Shown here piece by piece: positions 45,281-54,235 of a stretch of 64,000 bases of DNA. How positions within the stretch are numbered: position 1 is the first letter of the stretch; each line of letters begins with the position of its first letter. The translations under genes were made by a program, and so were the position numbers. The notes under the pieces were generated by a model. It was not told the DNA's origin. It did not search any database and worked only from the letters and a program-made list of their open reading frames with translations. Origin of the DNA: Bacteroidota bacterium. Lineage in GTDB: Bacteria > Bacteroidota > Bacteroidia > Flavobacteriales > Flavobacteriaceae. The stretch is taken from assembly GCA_023446155.1 (NCBI GenBank), contig JAEXIT010000006.1:62001-126000 (forward strand), given 5' to 3'.

Positions 45281-47077
45281 TTAATCGTTTAGTTTTAGTA
45301 CGGCCATAAATGCTTCCTGTGGGATTTCAACATTTCCTACCTGACGCATACGTTTTTTACCTTTTTTCTGTTTTTCAAGTAATTTACGTTTACGGGAGAT
45401 ATCCCCTCCGTAACATTTGGCAGTTACGTCTTTACGCAATGCTTTGATCGTTTCACGGGCGATAATCTTCGCGCCGATAGCCGCCTGAATCGGAATATCA
45501 AATTGTTGACGCGGGATCAGTTCTTTTAACTTTTCACACATTTTTTTACCGATGTTGTAGGCATTGTCGGCGTGAATCAAGGCGGATAATGCATCTACAG
45601 AGTTCGCGTTTAACAGTACGTCTACTTTTACCAGATTCGACGTACGCATTCCAATAGGTGAGTAGTCAAATGACGCATATCCTTTGGAAACCGTTTTTAA
45701 ACGATCGTAGAAATCAAATACGATTTCGGCCAGTGGCATGTCGAAAGTCAACTCCACACGTTCCGGTGTTAAATACGTTTGGTTAGTGATGATTCCTCGT
45801 TTTTCAATACAAAGACTCATTACTTGTCCAACAAAATCCGATTTGGTGATGATGGTTGCTTTGATATACGGTTCTTCCACACGGTCCAGTTTGGAGGGTT
45901 CCGGTAAATCGGAAGGATTGTTTACAATTTGAGGAGTATCCGGCTCTTTTTTGGTGTATGCCAGATACGAAACGTTAGGTACCGTAGTGATTACGGTCAT
46001 GTTAAACTCACGCTCCAAACGTTCCTGGATAATTTCCATGTGAAGCATTCCTAAGAAACCACAACGGAAACCAAAACCTAAAGCTGCCGAACTTTCCGGG
46101 CTAAATACCAGAGAAGCGTCATTTAGCTGTAGTTTTTCCATGGAGTTACGAAGTTCTTCATAATCCTCGGTGTCAACAGGGTAAATACCGGCGAAAACCA
46201 TTGGTTTTACATCTTCGAATCCCTGAATCATATTCTGAGTTGGTGTTTTGGCATCGGTGATGGTATCACCCACTTTTACTTCGCGGGCTTCTTTAATACC
46301 CGAAATCAGATACCCTACGTCACCCGTAGATACCACTTGTTTGGGAACCTGATTTAATTTTAAGGTTCCGATTTCGTCGGCAAAATATTCGTTACCGGTT
46401 GCCATAAACTTAATTTTCTGACCTTTTCGGATTTCTCCGTTGATCACACGGAAAATAACTTCAATTCCGCGGAACGGATTGTAAACCGAGTCGAAAATCA
46501 AAGCCTGAAGCGGTTCTTCCTTATCACCTTTAGGTGCCGGAATACGCTCAATAATGGCCTCCAGAATTTTATCCACACCAAGACCGGTTTTTCCGGATGC
46601 CGGAATAATATCTTCCAGTTTACATCCTAACAGATCCACGATATCATCGCTCACTTCTTCCGGATTGGCGCTTGGTAAATCAATTTTATTTAGAACAGGG
46701 ATAATTTCCAGATCGTTTTCCAAAGCCAGATACAGGTTGGAAATGGTTTGTGCCTGAATACTCTGAGCTGCATCCACAATTAAAAGAGCACCTTCACAGG
46801 CCGCAATCGAACGGGATACCTCATAGGAGAAATCCACGTGACCCGGAGTGTCGATCAGGTTCAGAATGTACTGTTCTCCTTTATAGGTGTACTCCATCTG
46901 AATCGCGTGACTCTTAATAGTAATACCACGTTCGCGTTCCAAATCCATATTGTCCAGCAACTGAGCCTGTTGCTCGCGTGCAGTAACGGTTTGGGTGGCG
47001 TCCAGTAATCGATCGGCAAGGGTACTTTTCCCGTGATCGATATGTGCAATAATGCAGAAATTTCTAATATGCTTCAT
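45281..47077 (-). CDS. lepA: Elongation factor 4 (back-translocating GTPase)
   Basis: A 598-residue translational GTPase. G1 is [15 protein letters not shown] (residues 11-25), G2/G3 are in [13 protein letters not shown] and [13 protein letters not shown], and G4 is NKIDLPSA. The LepA-specific C-terminal domain ([36 protein letters not shown]) is complete. EF4 acts on stalled or mistranslocated ribosomes. It has its own terminator; upstream 339 bases separate it from dus in the opposite direction. Confidence 0.97.
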   Translation of the reverse strand: MKHIRNFCIIAHIDHGKSTLADRLLDATQTVTAREQQAQLLDNMDLERERGITIKSHAIQMEYTYKGEQYILNLIDTPGHVDFSYEVSRSIAACEGALLIVDAAQSIQAQTISNLYLALENDLEIIPVLNKIDLPSANPEEVSDDIVDLLGCKLEDIIPASGKTGLGVDKILEAIIERIPAPKGDKEEPLQALIFDSVYNPFRGIEVIFRVINGEIRKGQKIKFMATGNEYFADEIGTLKLNQVPKQVVSTGDVGYLISGIKEAREVKVGDTITDAKTPTQNMIQGFEDVKPMVFAGIYPVDTEDYEELRNSMEKLQLNDASLVFSPESSAALGFGFRCGFLGMLHMEIIQERLEREFNMTVITTVPNVSYLAYTKKEPDTPQIVNNPSDLPEPSKLDRVEEPYIKATIITKSDFVGQVMSLCIEKRGIITNQTYLTPERVELTFDMPLAEIVFDFYDRLKTVSKGYASFDYSPIGMRTSNLVKVDVLLNANSVDALSALIHADNAYNIGKKMCEKLKELIPRQQFDIPIQAAIGAKIIARETIKALRKDVTAKCYGGDISRKRKLLEKQKKGKKRMRQVGNVEIPQEAFMAVLKLND

Positions 47078-47416
47078 CTTCGTTTTGTATCAATTTTAAA
47101 GGCAAATCTGAATACAGATCGACCGTAGTCTTTGTTAAAAACAAAAGGACTTTGTATGCCTTTATGCAGATAATCAGCCGGATATGGGGATTTCCTATAT
47201 AAAGGTAGTGAAATAATCCGCAAATATAATTGAAAGTTGGTCAGTTACAAGCGGATAGTATTGAAATCACTGTCTTTTTTATGGCGATTCGCTAATTTTT
47301 AGAAAAGAAAAGGAAGCTTTTGGGTAAAGCGCTACTCAAAAGCATACAAAAGCTTTACAGTAACGTTAAGAAAAAGAATGGATTAAAATTTGTAATTTTG
47401 CCGCAAAATGTAGAAG
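47078..47416. other. Divergent intergenic region between lepA and dus
   Basis: No gene. It holds a -7 box for dus (TAATTTTG, 47393-47400) and, at 47316-47343, an 11-base inverted repeat GCTTTTGGGTA / TACTCAAAAGC with one G-T pair and a six-base loop. No T-run follows the repeat, so it is not a simple terminator. I see no clear lepA promoter. Confidence 0.5.
47393..47400 (+). promoter_or_regulatory. -7 box of dus
   Basis: An exact TAATTTTG, 16 bases before the ATG at 47417. A -33 TTG is not evident. Confidence 0.5.
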
Positions 47417-48409
47417 ATGGTCAAGATTGGCACTATAGAATTACCCGATTATCCGTTATTACTCGCACCGATGGAAGATGTGAGCGATCCGCCATTCCGC
47501 AGATTGTGCAAATTGCATGGTGCGGATTTGATGTATTCCGAATTTATCTCTTCGGAAGGATTGATTCGCGATGCAATGAAAAGTCGTAAAAAACTCGATA
47601 TTTTCGATTACGAACGACCGGTTGGAATTCAGATTTTTGGAGGTGATGAAGAAGCGATGGCCTTATCGGCCAAGATCGTGGAAGCCGTTGAACCGGATTT
47701 GGTTGACATCAATTTCGGATGCCCGGTAAAAAAGGTAGTTTGCAAAGGCGCCGGTGCGGGTGTTTTAAAAGATGTCGACTTGATGGTTCGTCTGACGAAA
47801 GCCGTGGTTAAAAGTACGCATCTTCCGGTAACGGTAAAAACCCGTTTGGGGTGGGATGAGGATTCGATTAATATCGATGAGGTGGCCGAACGTTTACAGG
47901 ATGTAGGTGTTCAGGCGCTTACGATTCATGCGCGTACCCGAGCACAGATGTATAAAGGACATTCCGACTGGACGCATATCGAACGGGTAAAAAACAACCC
48001 GCGTATCACCATGCCGATTTTTGGTAATGGCGATATCGATAGTCCGCAAAAAGCACTGGAATATAAAAACCGTTTCGGGCTTGATGGTGTTATGATTGGA
48101 CGGGCGGCAATTGGCTACCCGTGGATTTTTAACGAGATCAAACACTATTTTGAAACGGGGGAATTATTGGCGGCTCCTACCATTAAAGATAGAGTGGAGG
48201 CAGCGCGAAACCACCTTACCTGGTCGATGGAATGGAAAGGCGAACGCGTTGGAATTGTAGAAATGCGTCGTCATTATACCAACTACTTTAAAGGAATTCA
48301 CGGATTTAAAGAATACCGACAAAAACTGGTGACTCAGGATGACAGTGCGGTGTTGTTTAACGTTTTCGAAGAAATTGAAGACGCGTATGCCGATTATCAA
48401 ATGACATAA
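47417..48409 (+). CDS. dusB: tRNA-dihydrouridine synthase (DusB type)
   Basis: A 330-residue FMN enzyme that reduces uridines in tRNA to dihydrouridine. PLLLAPMEDVSDPPFRRLC is the FMN-binding start. The catalytic cysteine is the second one in NFGCPVKKVVCKGAGAGVL (near residue 108), and VTVKTRLGWD, LTIHARTRAQMYKGHSDW and GVMIGRAAIGYPWIFNEI follow. The subfamily symbol dusB is by resemblance. The ATG at 47417 is preferred because the ATG at 47408 is followed at once by a stop codon. Confidence 0.92.
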   Translation: MVKIGTIELPDYPLLLAPMEDVSDPPFRRLCKLHGADLMYSEFISSEGLIRDAMKSRKKLDIFDYERPVGIQIFGGDEEAMALSAKIVEAVEPDLVDINFGCPVKKVVCKGAGAGVLKDVDLMVRLTKAVVKSTHLPVTVKTRLGWDEDSINIDEVAERLQDVGVQALTIHARTRAQMYKGHSDWTHIERVKNNPRITMPIFGNGDIDSPQKALEYKNRFGLDGVMIGRAAIGYPWIFNEIKHYFETGELLAAPTIKDRVEAARNHLTWSMEWKGERVGIVEMRRHYTNYFKGIHGFKEYRQKLVTQDDSAVLFNVFEEIEDAYADYQMT

Positions 48410-48410
48410 A

Positions 48411-48435
48411 AAAAGAGCTGTGAACAGCCCTTTTA
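48411..48435 (+). terminator. Terminator of dus
   Basis: A short hairpin AGAGCTGT-ga-ACAGCCCT (imperfect) between A- and T-runs, immediately after the dus stop. Confidence 0.6.
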
Positions 48436-48440
48436 TATCG

Positions 48441-48480
48441 AAAACCTGTCAGATGCCCGACATCCGACAGGTTTTTTTAT
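48441..48480. terminator. Bidirectional terminator between dus and the MATE gene
   Basis: The arms AAACCTGTC and GACAGGTTT with a 15-base loop are followed by a T-run on the plus strand. It touches the last codons of the convergent MATE gene, so it can back up termination of both. Confidence 0.75.
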
Positions 48481-49904
48481 ACTTCAACACGTTTCCATCG
48501 ACCTCTGCGATACAGAAAAATACTGGCAATGGTAATGGCGGTTTCGGCAATTGGAACCGAAAGGAATACACCGGTTGGACCCATCTGGTAATATTTAGCC
48601 AACAGATATGCCAACGGAATCTGAAACAACCAAAACCCGAAAAAGTTCACCCAGGTTGGTGTCCAGGTATCTCCGGCTCCGTTAAATGTATTGATCAAAA
48701 CCATTCCGATGCCGTAAAAAACATAACCTAAACACATAATATGTAGCGCTTCCACGGCGATATCTTTGATCAGTATGTCGTCTGTAAAAAAGCCGATAAT
48801 ATACTGCGCAAACAAAAACGTAACAACCGTAATCACCGCCATAAAAGCTACGTTGTATTTAGCGGTTGTCAATACCGATTTTTCGGCACGTTCCACCTGT
48901 TTGGCGCCGAGATTTTGCCCTACCAGGGTAGACGCGGCATTACTCAGTCCCCAGGCCGGAAGGATAAAAAACATCATAATCCGCAAGGCCGTTTGGTATC
49001 CGGCCGATCCATGATCACCGCCGGTTGTAGCCACCAGTTGCGCTAAAAAGATCCAGCTGCAGGAAGCGATTACAAACTGTAAAACACCTGGAGCTGCGAT
49101 TTTGATCAATGCTTTTATCTGACTAAAATCCGGAACAAAATAGGAAGGAATGATTTTTAAAATACCCCGTCCGTTAAATAAATGATACAATTGGTAGCAT
49201 ACACCGATACTTCTTCCGGTTGTCGTGGCAATTGCGGCGCCGGTAAGTCCGAAAGCCGGAATTGGTCCGAAACCATTGATCAATATTGGACATAGAATAA
49301 TATTGCAAATATTGGCCAACCATAAACTTTTCATCGCGATAGCGGCATTTCCGGCCCCGCGAAAAATTCCGTTGATCAGGAAAAGCAACATTATACACAA
49401 ACTACCGCCCATCATGATTCGGGTGAAATTAACCCCATAATCGGCAGCTTCCTGCGAAGCGCCCATTAGCAATAAAATATCTTTCGCGAAAATAAACCCG
49501 CCAATACTGATGACACTATTGATAAAAATGGCGATAATAATGGCTTGCATTCCGGCTTTGGCTGCGGCAACCGGGTCTTTTTCCCCGATACGACGCGCCA
49601 CCACAGCGGTTGCGGCCATACTGATCCCGATGGCAAGGGAATAGATAATGGTGATCACCGATTCGGTTAAACCCACGGTCTGAATGGCGTAACTACTGTG
49701 TTCCAGATGGCCTACAAAATACAGGTCGACCAAAGCAAAAACGGATTCCATCAGCATTTCCAAAACCATAGGAATGGCCAACAGGATGACTGCCTTTTTG
49801 ATACTTCCACTGGTATAATCGAAGTTTTCGTCTCCTTTAAGGGCTTGTTTGAGGGTGTTGAAAATTTTAAAAAGAGTGCCTTGCGGCCTATTTGTTTCTG
49901 TCAT
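48477..49904 (-). CDS. MATE family multidrug/metabolite exporter
   Basis: A 475-residue, 12-helix MATE transporter. After a cytoplasmic N-terminus it starts the membrane part with KKAVILLAIPMVLEMLMESVFALVDLYFVGHL, a typical MATE helix 1, with MAATAVVARRIGEKDP as the conserved loop. The repeat-half start is IAAPGVLQFVIASCSWIFLAQLV. MATE proteins export cationic drugs or metabolites against Na+ or H+; the substrate is unknown. A -7 box lies about 130 bases upstream, giving a long leader. Confidence 0.92.
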   Translation of the reverse strand: MTETNRPQGTLFKIFNTLKQALKGDENFDYTSGSIKKAVILLAIPMVLEMLMESVFALVDLYFVGHLEHSSYAIQTVGLTESVITIIYSLAIGISMAATAVVARRIGEKDPVAAAKAGMQAIIIAIFINSVISIGGFIFAKDILLLMGASQEAADYGVNFTRIMMGGSLCIMLLFLINGIFRGAGNAAIAMKSLWLANICNIILCPILINGFGPIPAFGLTGAAIATTTGRSIGVCYQLYHLFNGRGILKIIPSYFVPDFSQIKALIKIAAPGVLQFVIASCSWIFLAQLVATTGGDHGSAGYQTALRIMMFFILPAWGLSNAASTLVGQNLGAKQVERAEKSVLTTAKYNVAFMAVITVVTFLFAQYIIGFFTDDILIKDIAVEALHIMCLGYVFYGIGMVLINTFNGAGDTWTPTWVNFFGFWLFQIPLAYLLAKYYQMGPTGVFLSVPIAETAITIASIFLYRRGRWKRVEV

Positions 49905-50034
49905 AATAATTAGGATTAATGATTGATAAGATCCCGGTAATCGGGAAGGAAGTTAAATCGAAGTGTCCTAAATTATCTCCGGATAGGTTAGGACGATACA
50001 GAAACAGTCATCGGCTTTCAGTTATAATGCGCGA

Positions 50035-50042
50035 CAAATATA
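50035..50042 (-). promoter_or_regulatory. -7 box upstream of the MATE gene
   Basis: TATATTTG on the minus strand, about 130 bases before the start codon, implying a leader of about 125 bases; -33 not found. Confidence 0.4.
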
Positions 50043-50065
50043 GGATTTATTTTTCAGCAGAAAAT

Positions 50066-51265
50066 CTATTGCAATAATTTTTTGCTCACGCGGCTGGAGG
50101 CGATAAGAGACGCCAGAAAGCCCAGTATGACAATGGTTAACAGTACGGTTAGGATATTCATAATATCGAAAACAACCGGATACGCCATGGTTGGTGTAAC
50201 CATGATCAATGAAAACTGCTTTTGTAGAATCACCACAATAATGCCAAGAACTAAACCGATAAGACCACCTGATATGGTGATCAAACTACCTTGGAGCAGG
50301 AAAATACTTCTAAGGTGTTTGATTTCGGCACCGAGGTTAAAAAGCGTTTTTAGATTGGCTTTTTTATCCAGAATCATCATGATCAAAGCGCCGATCAGGT
50401 TAAATAATGCTACGATGATCACTAATGTAAAGATCAGGTATACGGCAATATTTTCGGTATTCAGCATTTTGTAAAGACTGTCGTTGAGCTGTGCCCGGGT
50501 TTTGATTGAAACGGTATCTTTAAAAATCGATTTGATTTCGGATAACGCCTGATTTTCATCGGCACCGGCTTTTAGTTGAAATTCGACCGCGGTAACCTGA
50601 TTGGGTTTGTATTGCAGTAATTCCTGTGCCAATCCCAAATCGGAAAAGACATATTTATTATCCAGATCTTCGTTGATTGCATAAATTCCAATCGGAACCA
50701 ACACCGCTTTATTAAAAGCGTCATTGGGATTATCGATTGTGCCTTTACCAGGTTTTGGTACAAAAACCTCAAAAGTATTGTTGTAATCAAAAAGACCCAT
50801 CGACAGTTTATTGGTAATGCCATATCCTACAACGACCTGACTGGTATTTGGATTGAGCCATTGACCGCCATAAATTTTCTTTTCAAACGGGTTGATTTTT
50901 CGATAGATGCTATCGACACCTTTTAAATAGGCCACCTGTTCCTTACCGTTAAAATAGAACAAGACGCGTTCTTCGACCACCTTACTAAACAGTGCGATGC
51001 TTTTGGTGTTTTTGAGCTGTTTTTCCTGTTCCGGACTAATAGTAAGGGATTTGCCGGTTTTTCCGAACATTTTCAGATCGGGATCGGTATCGTTGGCAAA
51101 CGAAAGACTAAATTCCCGTAGGCCACTAAATACCGAAAGCACGACAAATAAAGACATAGCACTAACAATAATACCCAGCGATGCAATACCGGTAATGATA
51201 TTGATCGCGGTGCTTTTGCTAAAACTAACGGTATATCGTTTGGCTATGTAAAACGGGAAATTCAA
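50066..51265 (-). CDS. ABC transporter permease, FtsX-like (LolC/LolE-type)
   Basis: A 399-residue FtsX-superfamily permease. The N-terminal helix (AINIITGIASLGIIVSAMSLFVVLSVFSGL) precedes a periplasmic domain of about 220 residues. Three C-terminal helices follow (VYLIFTLVIIVALFNLIGALIMMIL, ISGGLIGLVLGIIVVILQ and IMNILTVLLTIVILGFLASLIA). In lipoprotein sorting, LolC/LolE with LolD release lipoproteins from the inner membrane. No ATPase gene is adjacent, so the partner is elsewhere. Its start directly follows the rbfA stop, so they are co-transcribed. Confidence 0.87.
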   Translation of the reverse strand: MNFPFYIAKRYTVSFSKSTAINIITGIASLGIIVSAMSLFVVLSVFSGLREFSLSFANDTDPDLKMFGKTGKSLTISPEQEKQLKNTKSIALFSKVVEERVLFYFNGKEQVAYLKGVDSIYRKINPFEKKIYGGQWLNPNTSQVVVGYGITNKLSMGLFDYNNTFEVFVPKPGKGTIDNPNDAFNKAVLVPIGIYAINEDLDNKYVFSDLGLAQELLQYKPNQVTAVEFQLKAGADENQALSEIKSIFKDTVSIKTRAQLNDSLYKMLNTENIAVYLIFTLVIIVALFNLIGALIMMILDKKANLKTLFNLGAEIKHLRSIFLLQGSLITISGGLIGLVLGIIVVILQKQFSLIMVTPTMAYPVVFDIMNILTVLLTIVILGFLASLIASSRVSKKLLQ

Positions 51266-51658
51266 TTACGATTTTTTTCGTTTGATTAAAAGTTCCGGAT
51301 TTTCGATTGGATTTTCATCGCCGCTTAATGCTTTGTCGATTTTTTCGATATAATCAAGGCTGTCGTCGATATAAAAAGCCAGATTCGGCACTTTGCGCAA
51401 TTGTAGTTTTACGCGTTGGGACAAATCGTGTTTGATCAATGGTGTATTACTACGGATAGCATTCAGTATTTCCGCACCTTTGTCGGCCGGGAAAATGCTT
51501 AGGTATACTTTGGCGATAGATAAATCGGTGGTGACACTTACTTTCGATACGGAAATAATTAGATTGCTAATTCCGTTTTTACGCACTTCGCCCTGCAAAA
51601 TATCAACAAGATCTTTTTGCAAAACGGTTCCTATCTTTTTTTGTCTATTTGTTTCCAT
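51266..51658 (-). CDS. rbfA: Ribosome-binding factor A
   Basis: A 130-residue RbfA, which assists 16S rRNA 5'-end maturation of the 30S subunit. KIGTVLQKDLVDIL, SVTTDLSIAKVYLSIF and LRKVPNLAFYIDDSLDYIEKIDKAL are family motifs. I start at the ATG at 51658; the frame extends five codons further, but a perfect -7 box (51663-51670) lies there, only four bases before the ATG. The mRNA is therefore probably leaderless. It is followed directly by the LolC/E-like permease gene. Confidence 0.93.
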   Translation of the reverse strand: METNRQKKIGTVLQKDLVDILQGEVRKNGISNLIISVSKVSVTTDLSIAKVYLSIFPADKGAEILNAIRSNTPLIKHDLSQRVKLQLRKVPNLAFYIDDSLDYIEKIDKALSGDENPIENPELLIKRKKS

Positions 51659-51662
51659 GATG

Positions 51663-51670
51663 CAAAAGTA
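51663..51670 (-). promoter_or_regulatory. -7 box of rbfA, next to its start codon
   Basis: TACTTTTG on the minus strand ends four bases before the ATG, which implies a leaderless transcript. Confidence 0.55.
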
Positions 51671-51698
51671 CAATTTTTTGGATTGTAAAGTTTTAAAG

Positions 51699-51727
51699 TT
51701 GACGGCGGATAAAGTTTTTTATCTTTG
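51699..51727 (+). promoter_or_regulatory. Promoter of mce
   Basis: A textbook Bacteroidetes promoter: TTG (51699-51701), an 18-base spacer and TATCTTTG (51720-51727), 45 bases before the ATG at 51773. Confidence 0.8.
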
Positions 51728-51772
51728 TTTTCGGAAGATAACAATCCAAAAAACAAAATAAGAAGTAGTACA

Positions 51773-52177
51773 ATGAGAAAAATAGAGCATATCGGAATAG
51801 CGGTAAAAGACCTTGAAGTGTCGAATGTTATTTTTGAGAAATTATTTGGTGCGCCGGCCTACAAACAGGAGGAAGTGGCGAGTGAAGGTGTGAAAACGTC
51901 ATTTTTTATGAACGGTCCGAATAAAATAGAATTGTTGGAAGCGACCACTCCGGATAGTCCGATTGCCAAGTTTATCGAGAAAAAAGGTGAAGGAATTCAT
52001 CATATTGCTTTTGATGTGGAAGATATTGTCTCGGAAATCGCCCGTTTGAAATCGGAAGGATTTACAGTATTAAACGAGACACCAAAACGCGGTGCCGATA
52101 ACAAGTTAGTGGCCTTTTTGCACCCTAAAGGGACCAATGGTGTACTGGTGGAGTTGTGTCAAGAAATTTTGGAATAA
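51773..52177 (+). CDS. mce: Methylmalonyl-CoA epimerase
   Basis: A 134-residue VOC-fold enzyme that interconverts the (2R) and (2S) forms of methylmalonyl-CoA. IEHIGIAVKDLEVSN (metal His near residue 5), GEGIHHIAFDVEDI and TNGVLVELCQE (metal Glu) fit the family. I start at the ATG at 51773; the open frame continues 16 codons upstream through the promoter. No mutase or carboxylase gene is next to it. Confidence 0.93.
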   Translation: MRKIEHIGIAVKDLEVSNVIFEKLFGAPAYKQEEVASEGVKTSFFMNGPNKIELLEATTPDSPIAKFIEKKGEGIHHIAFDVEDIVSEIARLKSEGFTVLNETPKRGADNKLVAFLHPKGTNGVLVELCQEILE

Positions 52178-52179
52178 GT

Positions 52180-52210
52180 TTGCACCAAACGAAAAATAAT
52201 AGTAATATTG
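52180..52210 (+). promoter_or_regulatory. Probable promoter of the tRNA gene
   Basis: TTG (52180-52182), a 20-base spacer and TAATATTG (52203-52210), one mismatch from the -7 consensus, 13 bases before the tRNA. Confidence 0.6.
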
Positions 52211-52223
52211 CACCCTCTAAACC

Positions 52224-52297
52224 GGTCCTATAGCTCAGTTGGTTAGAGCACCTGACTCATAATCAGGTGGTCCTTGGTTCGAGCCCAAGTGGGACCA
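52224..52297 (+). tRNA. tRNA with anticodon CAT (Met, or Ile2 after lysidine modification)
   Basis: A complete 74-base cloverleaf: acceptor GGTCCTA with TGGGACC (one G-T pair), D-arm GCTCAGTTGGTTAGAGC, anticodon stem CCTGA/TCAGG with loop CTCATAA (anticodon CAT), and T-arm CTTGG-TTCGAGC-CCAAG. CCA is not encoded. The lack of C1-A72-type mismatch argues against initiator tRNA. I cannot tell elongator Met from Ile2 by eye. Confidence 0.93.
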
Positions 52298-52313
52298 CTG
52301 GTTAAAGAAAAGA

Positions 52314-52342
52314 AAAGCCTTACAGAAATGTAGGGCTTTTTT
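52314..52342 (+). terminator. Terminator of the tRNA gene
   Basis: The arms AAGCCTTACA and TGTAGGGCTT (one mismatch) with a gaaa tetraloop, followed by six T residues. Confidence 0.8.
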
Positions 52343-52400
52343 GTTATGCATTTATTACACCTGACAGGTGTAGCTGCTTTTAATCCAATTAGACCTAAAA

Positions 52401-52715
52401 ATGAAAACAGCCATCATCGCCATTGTTCAAGGAATAGAACAGAAACATGTGAACGATCCTACGGTTTCTGACGACAAAGATAGGATTGAGGGAATGCTCC
52501 TTTCGGACTTGCCACAGGCAATAAACGCCATTAATAGTCTTGATCGAAGCACATTGGAATGGATATCACCGCGTTTTGAAACGATAGCCTATCAAACACA
52601 GTGTAAAGAATTTATCACATGTTTAAAAGGATTGCTAATTAAATTTCCGGATAGTTCAATATTGAAGGAAGATGTTACGGATGGCGTTGAAGCCTATTAT
52701 GGAGAAGAAGAATAG
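52401..52715 (+). CDS. Small acidic protein of unknown function
   Basis: A 104-residue protein, predicted mostly helical, acidic at both ends (VSDDKDRIEGM, VEAYYGEEE), with two cysteines (QCKEFITC) and no signal peptide. It matches no family I recognise. Its size, charge and isolated position after a tRNA would suit an orphan immunity-type or accessory protein, but this is speculation. It is convergent with the methyltransferase gene, eight bases apart. The ATG at 52401 lacks a visible ribosome-binding site, as is usual in this genome. Confidence 0.65.
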   Translation: MKTAIIAIVQGIEQKHVNDPTVSDDKDRIEGMLLSDLPQAINAINSLDRSTLEWISPRFETIAYQTQCKEFITCLKGLLIKFPDSSILKEDVTDGVEAYYGEEE

Positions 52716-52723
52716 CCTAATCC

Positions 52724-53707
52724 TTAATTTTTTAACTGATAGATGCCAAAAACATAATCGCTGGGATTCGATTTTAGAAAATCGTCTTCCATTTTGAAAA
52801 GATCCTGTAAAACCTGTTGTTTTTCGGAAGTGAAATGTTCGTTCTCTACAAAATGATGCGCAATATCTTTTAAGGTGCTATGAAGTAAATTGTTGCCGTA
52901 TGGTTTTTCTACAACAATATCAAAGTGATGGTGAATGGCTGGAAGTATGCTTTCGGAATCGACGCATTCGGAAGGATCTGCGATAAACATTTTTAAAATT
53001 CCATTACCATAATAATGGTTTTTATAATACTTCGTTTTGTAGATTTTGCGGTATTTTTTTGGAATAAGTTGTAGCGCTTTGTTGATGTATGTTATTTGTT
53101 CCTTAGAATATTGAAGTCGGCTTTTGCCTACATATTCATTGATGATCAAATAACCGTTTGTTTTTAGACTACGTATAACGGTATATTTTAGGAAATGATG
53201 AATTTTGCTGAAATGATGTAGGGAGGCATGGAAGAATACGATGTCGTATTTTTCGGATTCAAAATTGTAGGTCACAATATTTTCAAGATAAAAAGAAATA
53301 TTGTTTAGGTTTTTGTCTTTAGCAGTTTTGATGGCAACGTTTAAGCGCTTGTCGCAGAAATCAAAACAATCGATTTGCCAATGCGGGTTGAGCGTTGCCA
53401 ATAGAATTTCATGACTACAATCGCCTGAACCCAACGCTAATACTTTGGTTTTTTTTGGATCTTGAAAATAATTTGTGCTGAGAAATTCTTCATAGCCTAT
53501 ATCGGAATGGCCGCTAATGAAACGATTCCATCTTCGTCTGACTTCAGGAATAATCCAGAAATTGGAGCAGTCTATTTTTTCTTCATTAAAGGCGCTTTTT
53601 GTCCGGGCATATGACGTTACATTTAGTTTGGACCATAGAAAATTTGAGCCTCTTTGGTGCAATTTAATAAAAACGTCTTTGATGTCTTCTACTGTTATAA
53701 AACGCAT
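52724..53707 (-). CDS. Class I SAM-dependent methyltransferase
   Basis: A 327-residue protein with a Rossmann methyltransferase core. Motif I is KVLALGSGDCSHEILLATL (near 110-128), the motif II acid is in WQIDCFDFCDKRLNVAI, and FESEKYDIVFFHASLHHF is the motif IV region with the SLHH box. The N-terminal 90 and C-terminal 100 residues are less recognisable. The substrate is unknown. The gene is clearly more AT-rich than the surrounding core genes and sits between a tRNA and a gene-poor stretch, which suggests it is accessory. Confidence 0.8.
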   Translation of the reverse strand: MRFITVEDIKDVFIKLHQRGSNFLWSKLNVTSYARTKSAFNEEKIDCSNFWIIPEVRRRWNRFISGHSDIGYEEFLSTNYFQDPKKTKVLALGSGDCSHEILLATLNPHWQIDCFDFCDKRLNVAIKTAKDKNLNNISFYLENIVTYNFESEKYDIVFFHASLHHFSKIHHFLKYTVIRSLKTNGYLIINEYVGKSRLQYSKEQITYINKALQLIPKKYRKIYKTKYYKNHYYGNGILKMFIADPSECVDSESILPAIHHHFDIVVEKPYGNNLLHSTLKDIAHHFVENEHFTSEKQQVLQDLFKMEDDFLKSNPSDYVFGIYQLKN

Positions 53708-54235
53708 GGATTTTATCGTTGTTCAGATTAAGAAGTAGGAAGTTAAATGTAAAACAAAGAGCAGGAAGTATTAGGTAAATAATGTCCTGGAAATTGATGT
53801 TATTGTCTTGATAGATCAGTGCTTTTGGAAAAAGTGAAATATAATAATCAAAAAAACTAAATAATGTCCTGGTTCTTAATTTGTATAGTATATAAGAATT
53901 GACGTGCTGCCATTATTTTTTGTTCTTCTTCGAGAAGAAAACACTTTAAACGCAAAAGTATCGTTAGTAGTAGAAGAGGTGTTCTGGGACATAAGTAAGA
54001 CTTATAGGGACAATGTGGTTGTCATTTTGCAGATAAACAGAAAAAACGGAGTATTGGTCTATTTTTTAGTGGAAAATAATTGTTTTGTTAAAAAAACTTG
54101 CTACATTCGTATCCTACAGAATTACTGGCGGAAAGGCTGGTTTTCTGTGTGATTTTTGCGATTATTTCAAATAGATTAACAATTTCTTGTAAAATATTTT
54201 TTATTCACGTTAAGAATATTTTTTATTTTTGCCAA
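53708..54235. other. AT-rich gene-poor stretch with a 15-base direct repeat
   Basis: No credible gene. TAAATAATGTCCTGG occurs at 53776-53790 and again at 53858-53872. Each copy's ATG opens a frame of only 9-12 codons beginning Met-Ser-Trp. An open frame at 53904-54152 has no family resemblance and poor coding character. The -7 box of the next gene lies at 54224-54231. Confidence 0.45.
54224..54231 (+). promoter_or_regulatory. -7 box of the PID-CTERM-like gene
   Basis: TATTTTTG ends four bases before the ATG at 54236; the transcript is probably leaderless. Confidence 0.5.

Noticed and set aside
47320..47589. 89-codon frame overlapping the dus start
   Set aside because: It is in another frame over the conserved dus N-terminus and shows no family match.
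53904..54152. 82-codon plus-strand open frame
   Set aside because: No family resemblance, weak coding character, no promoter, and it overlaps the region before the better supported small gene.
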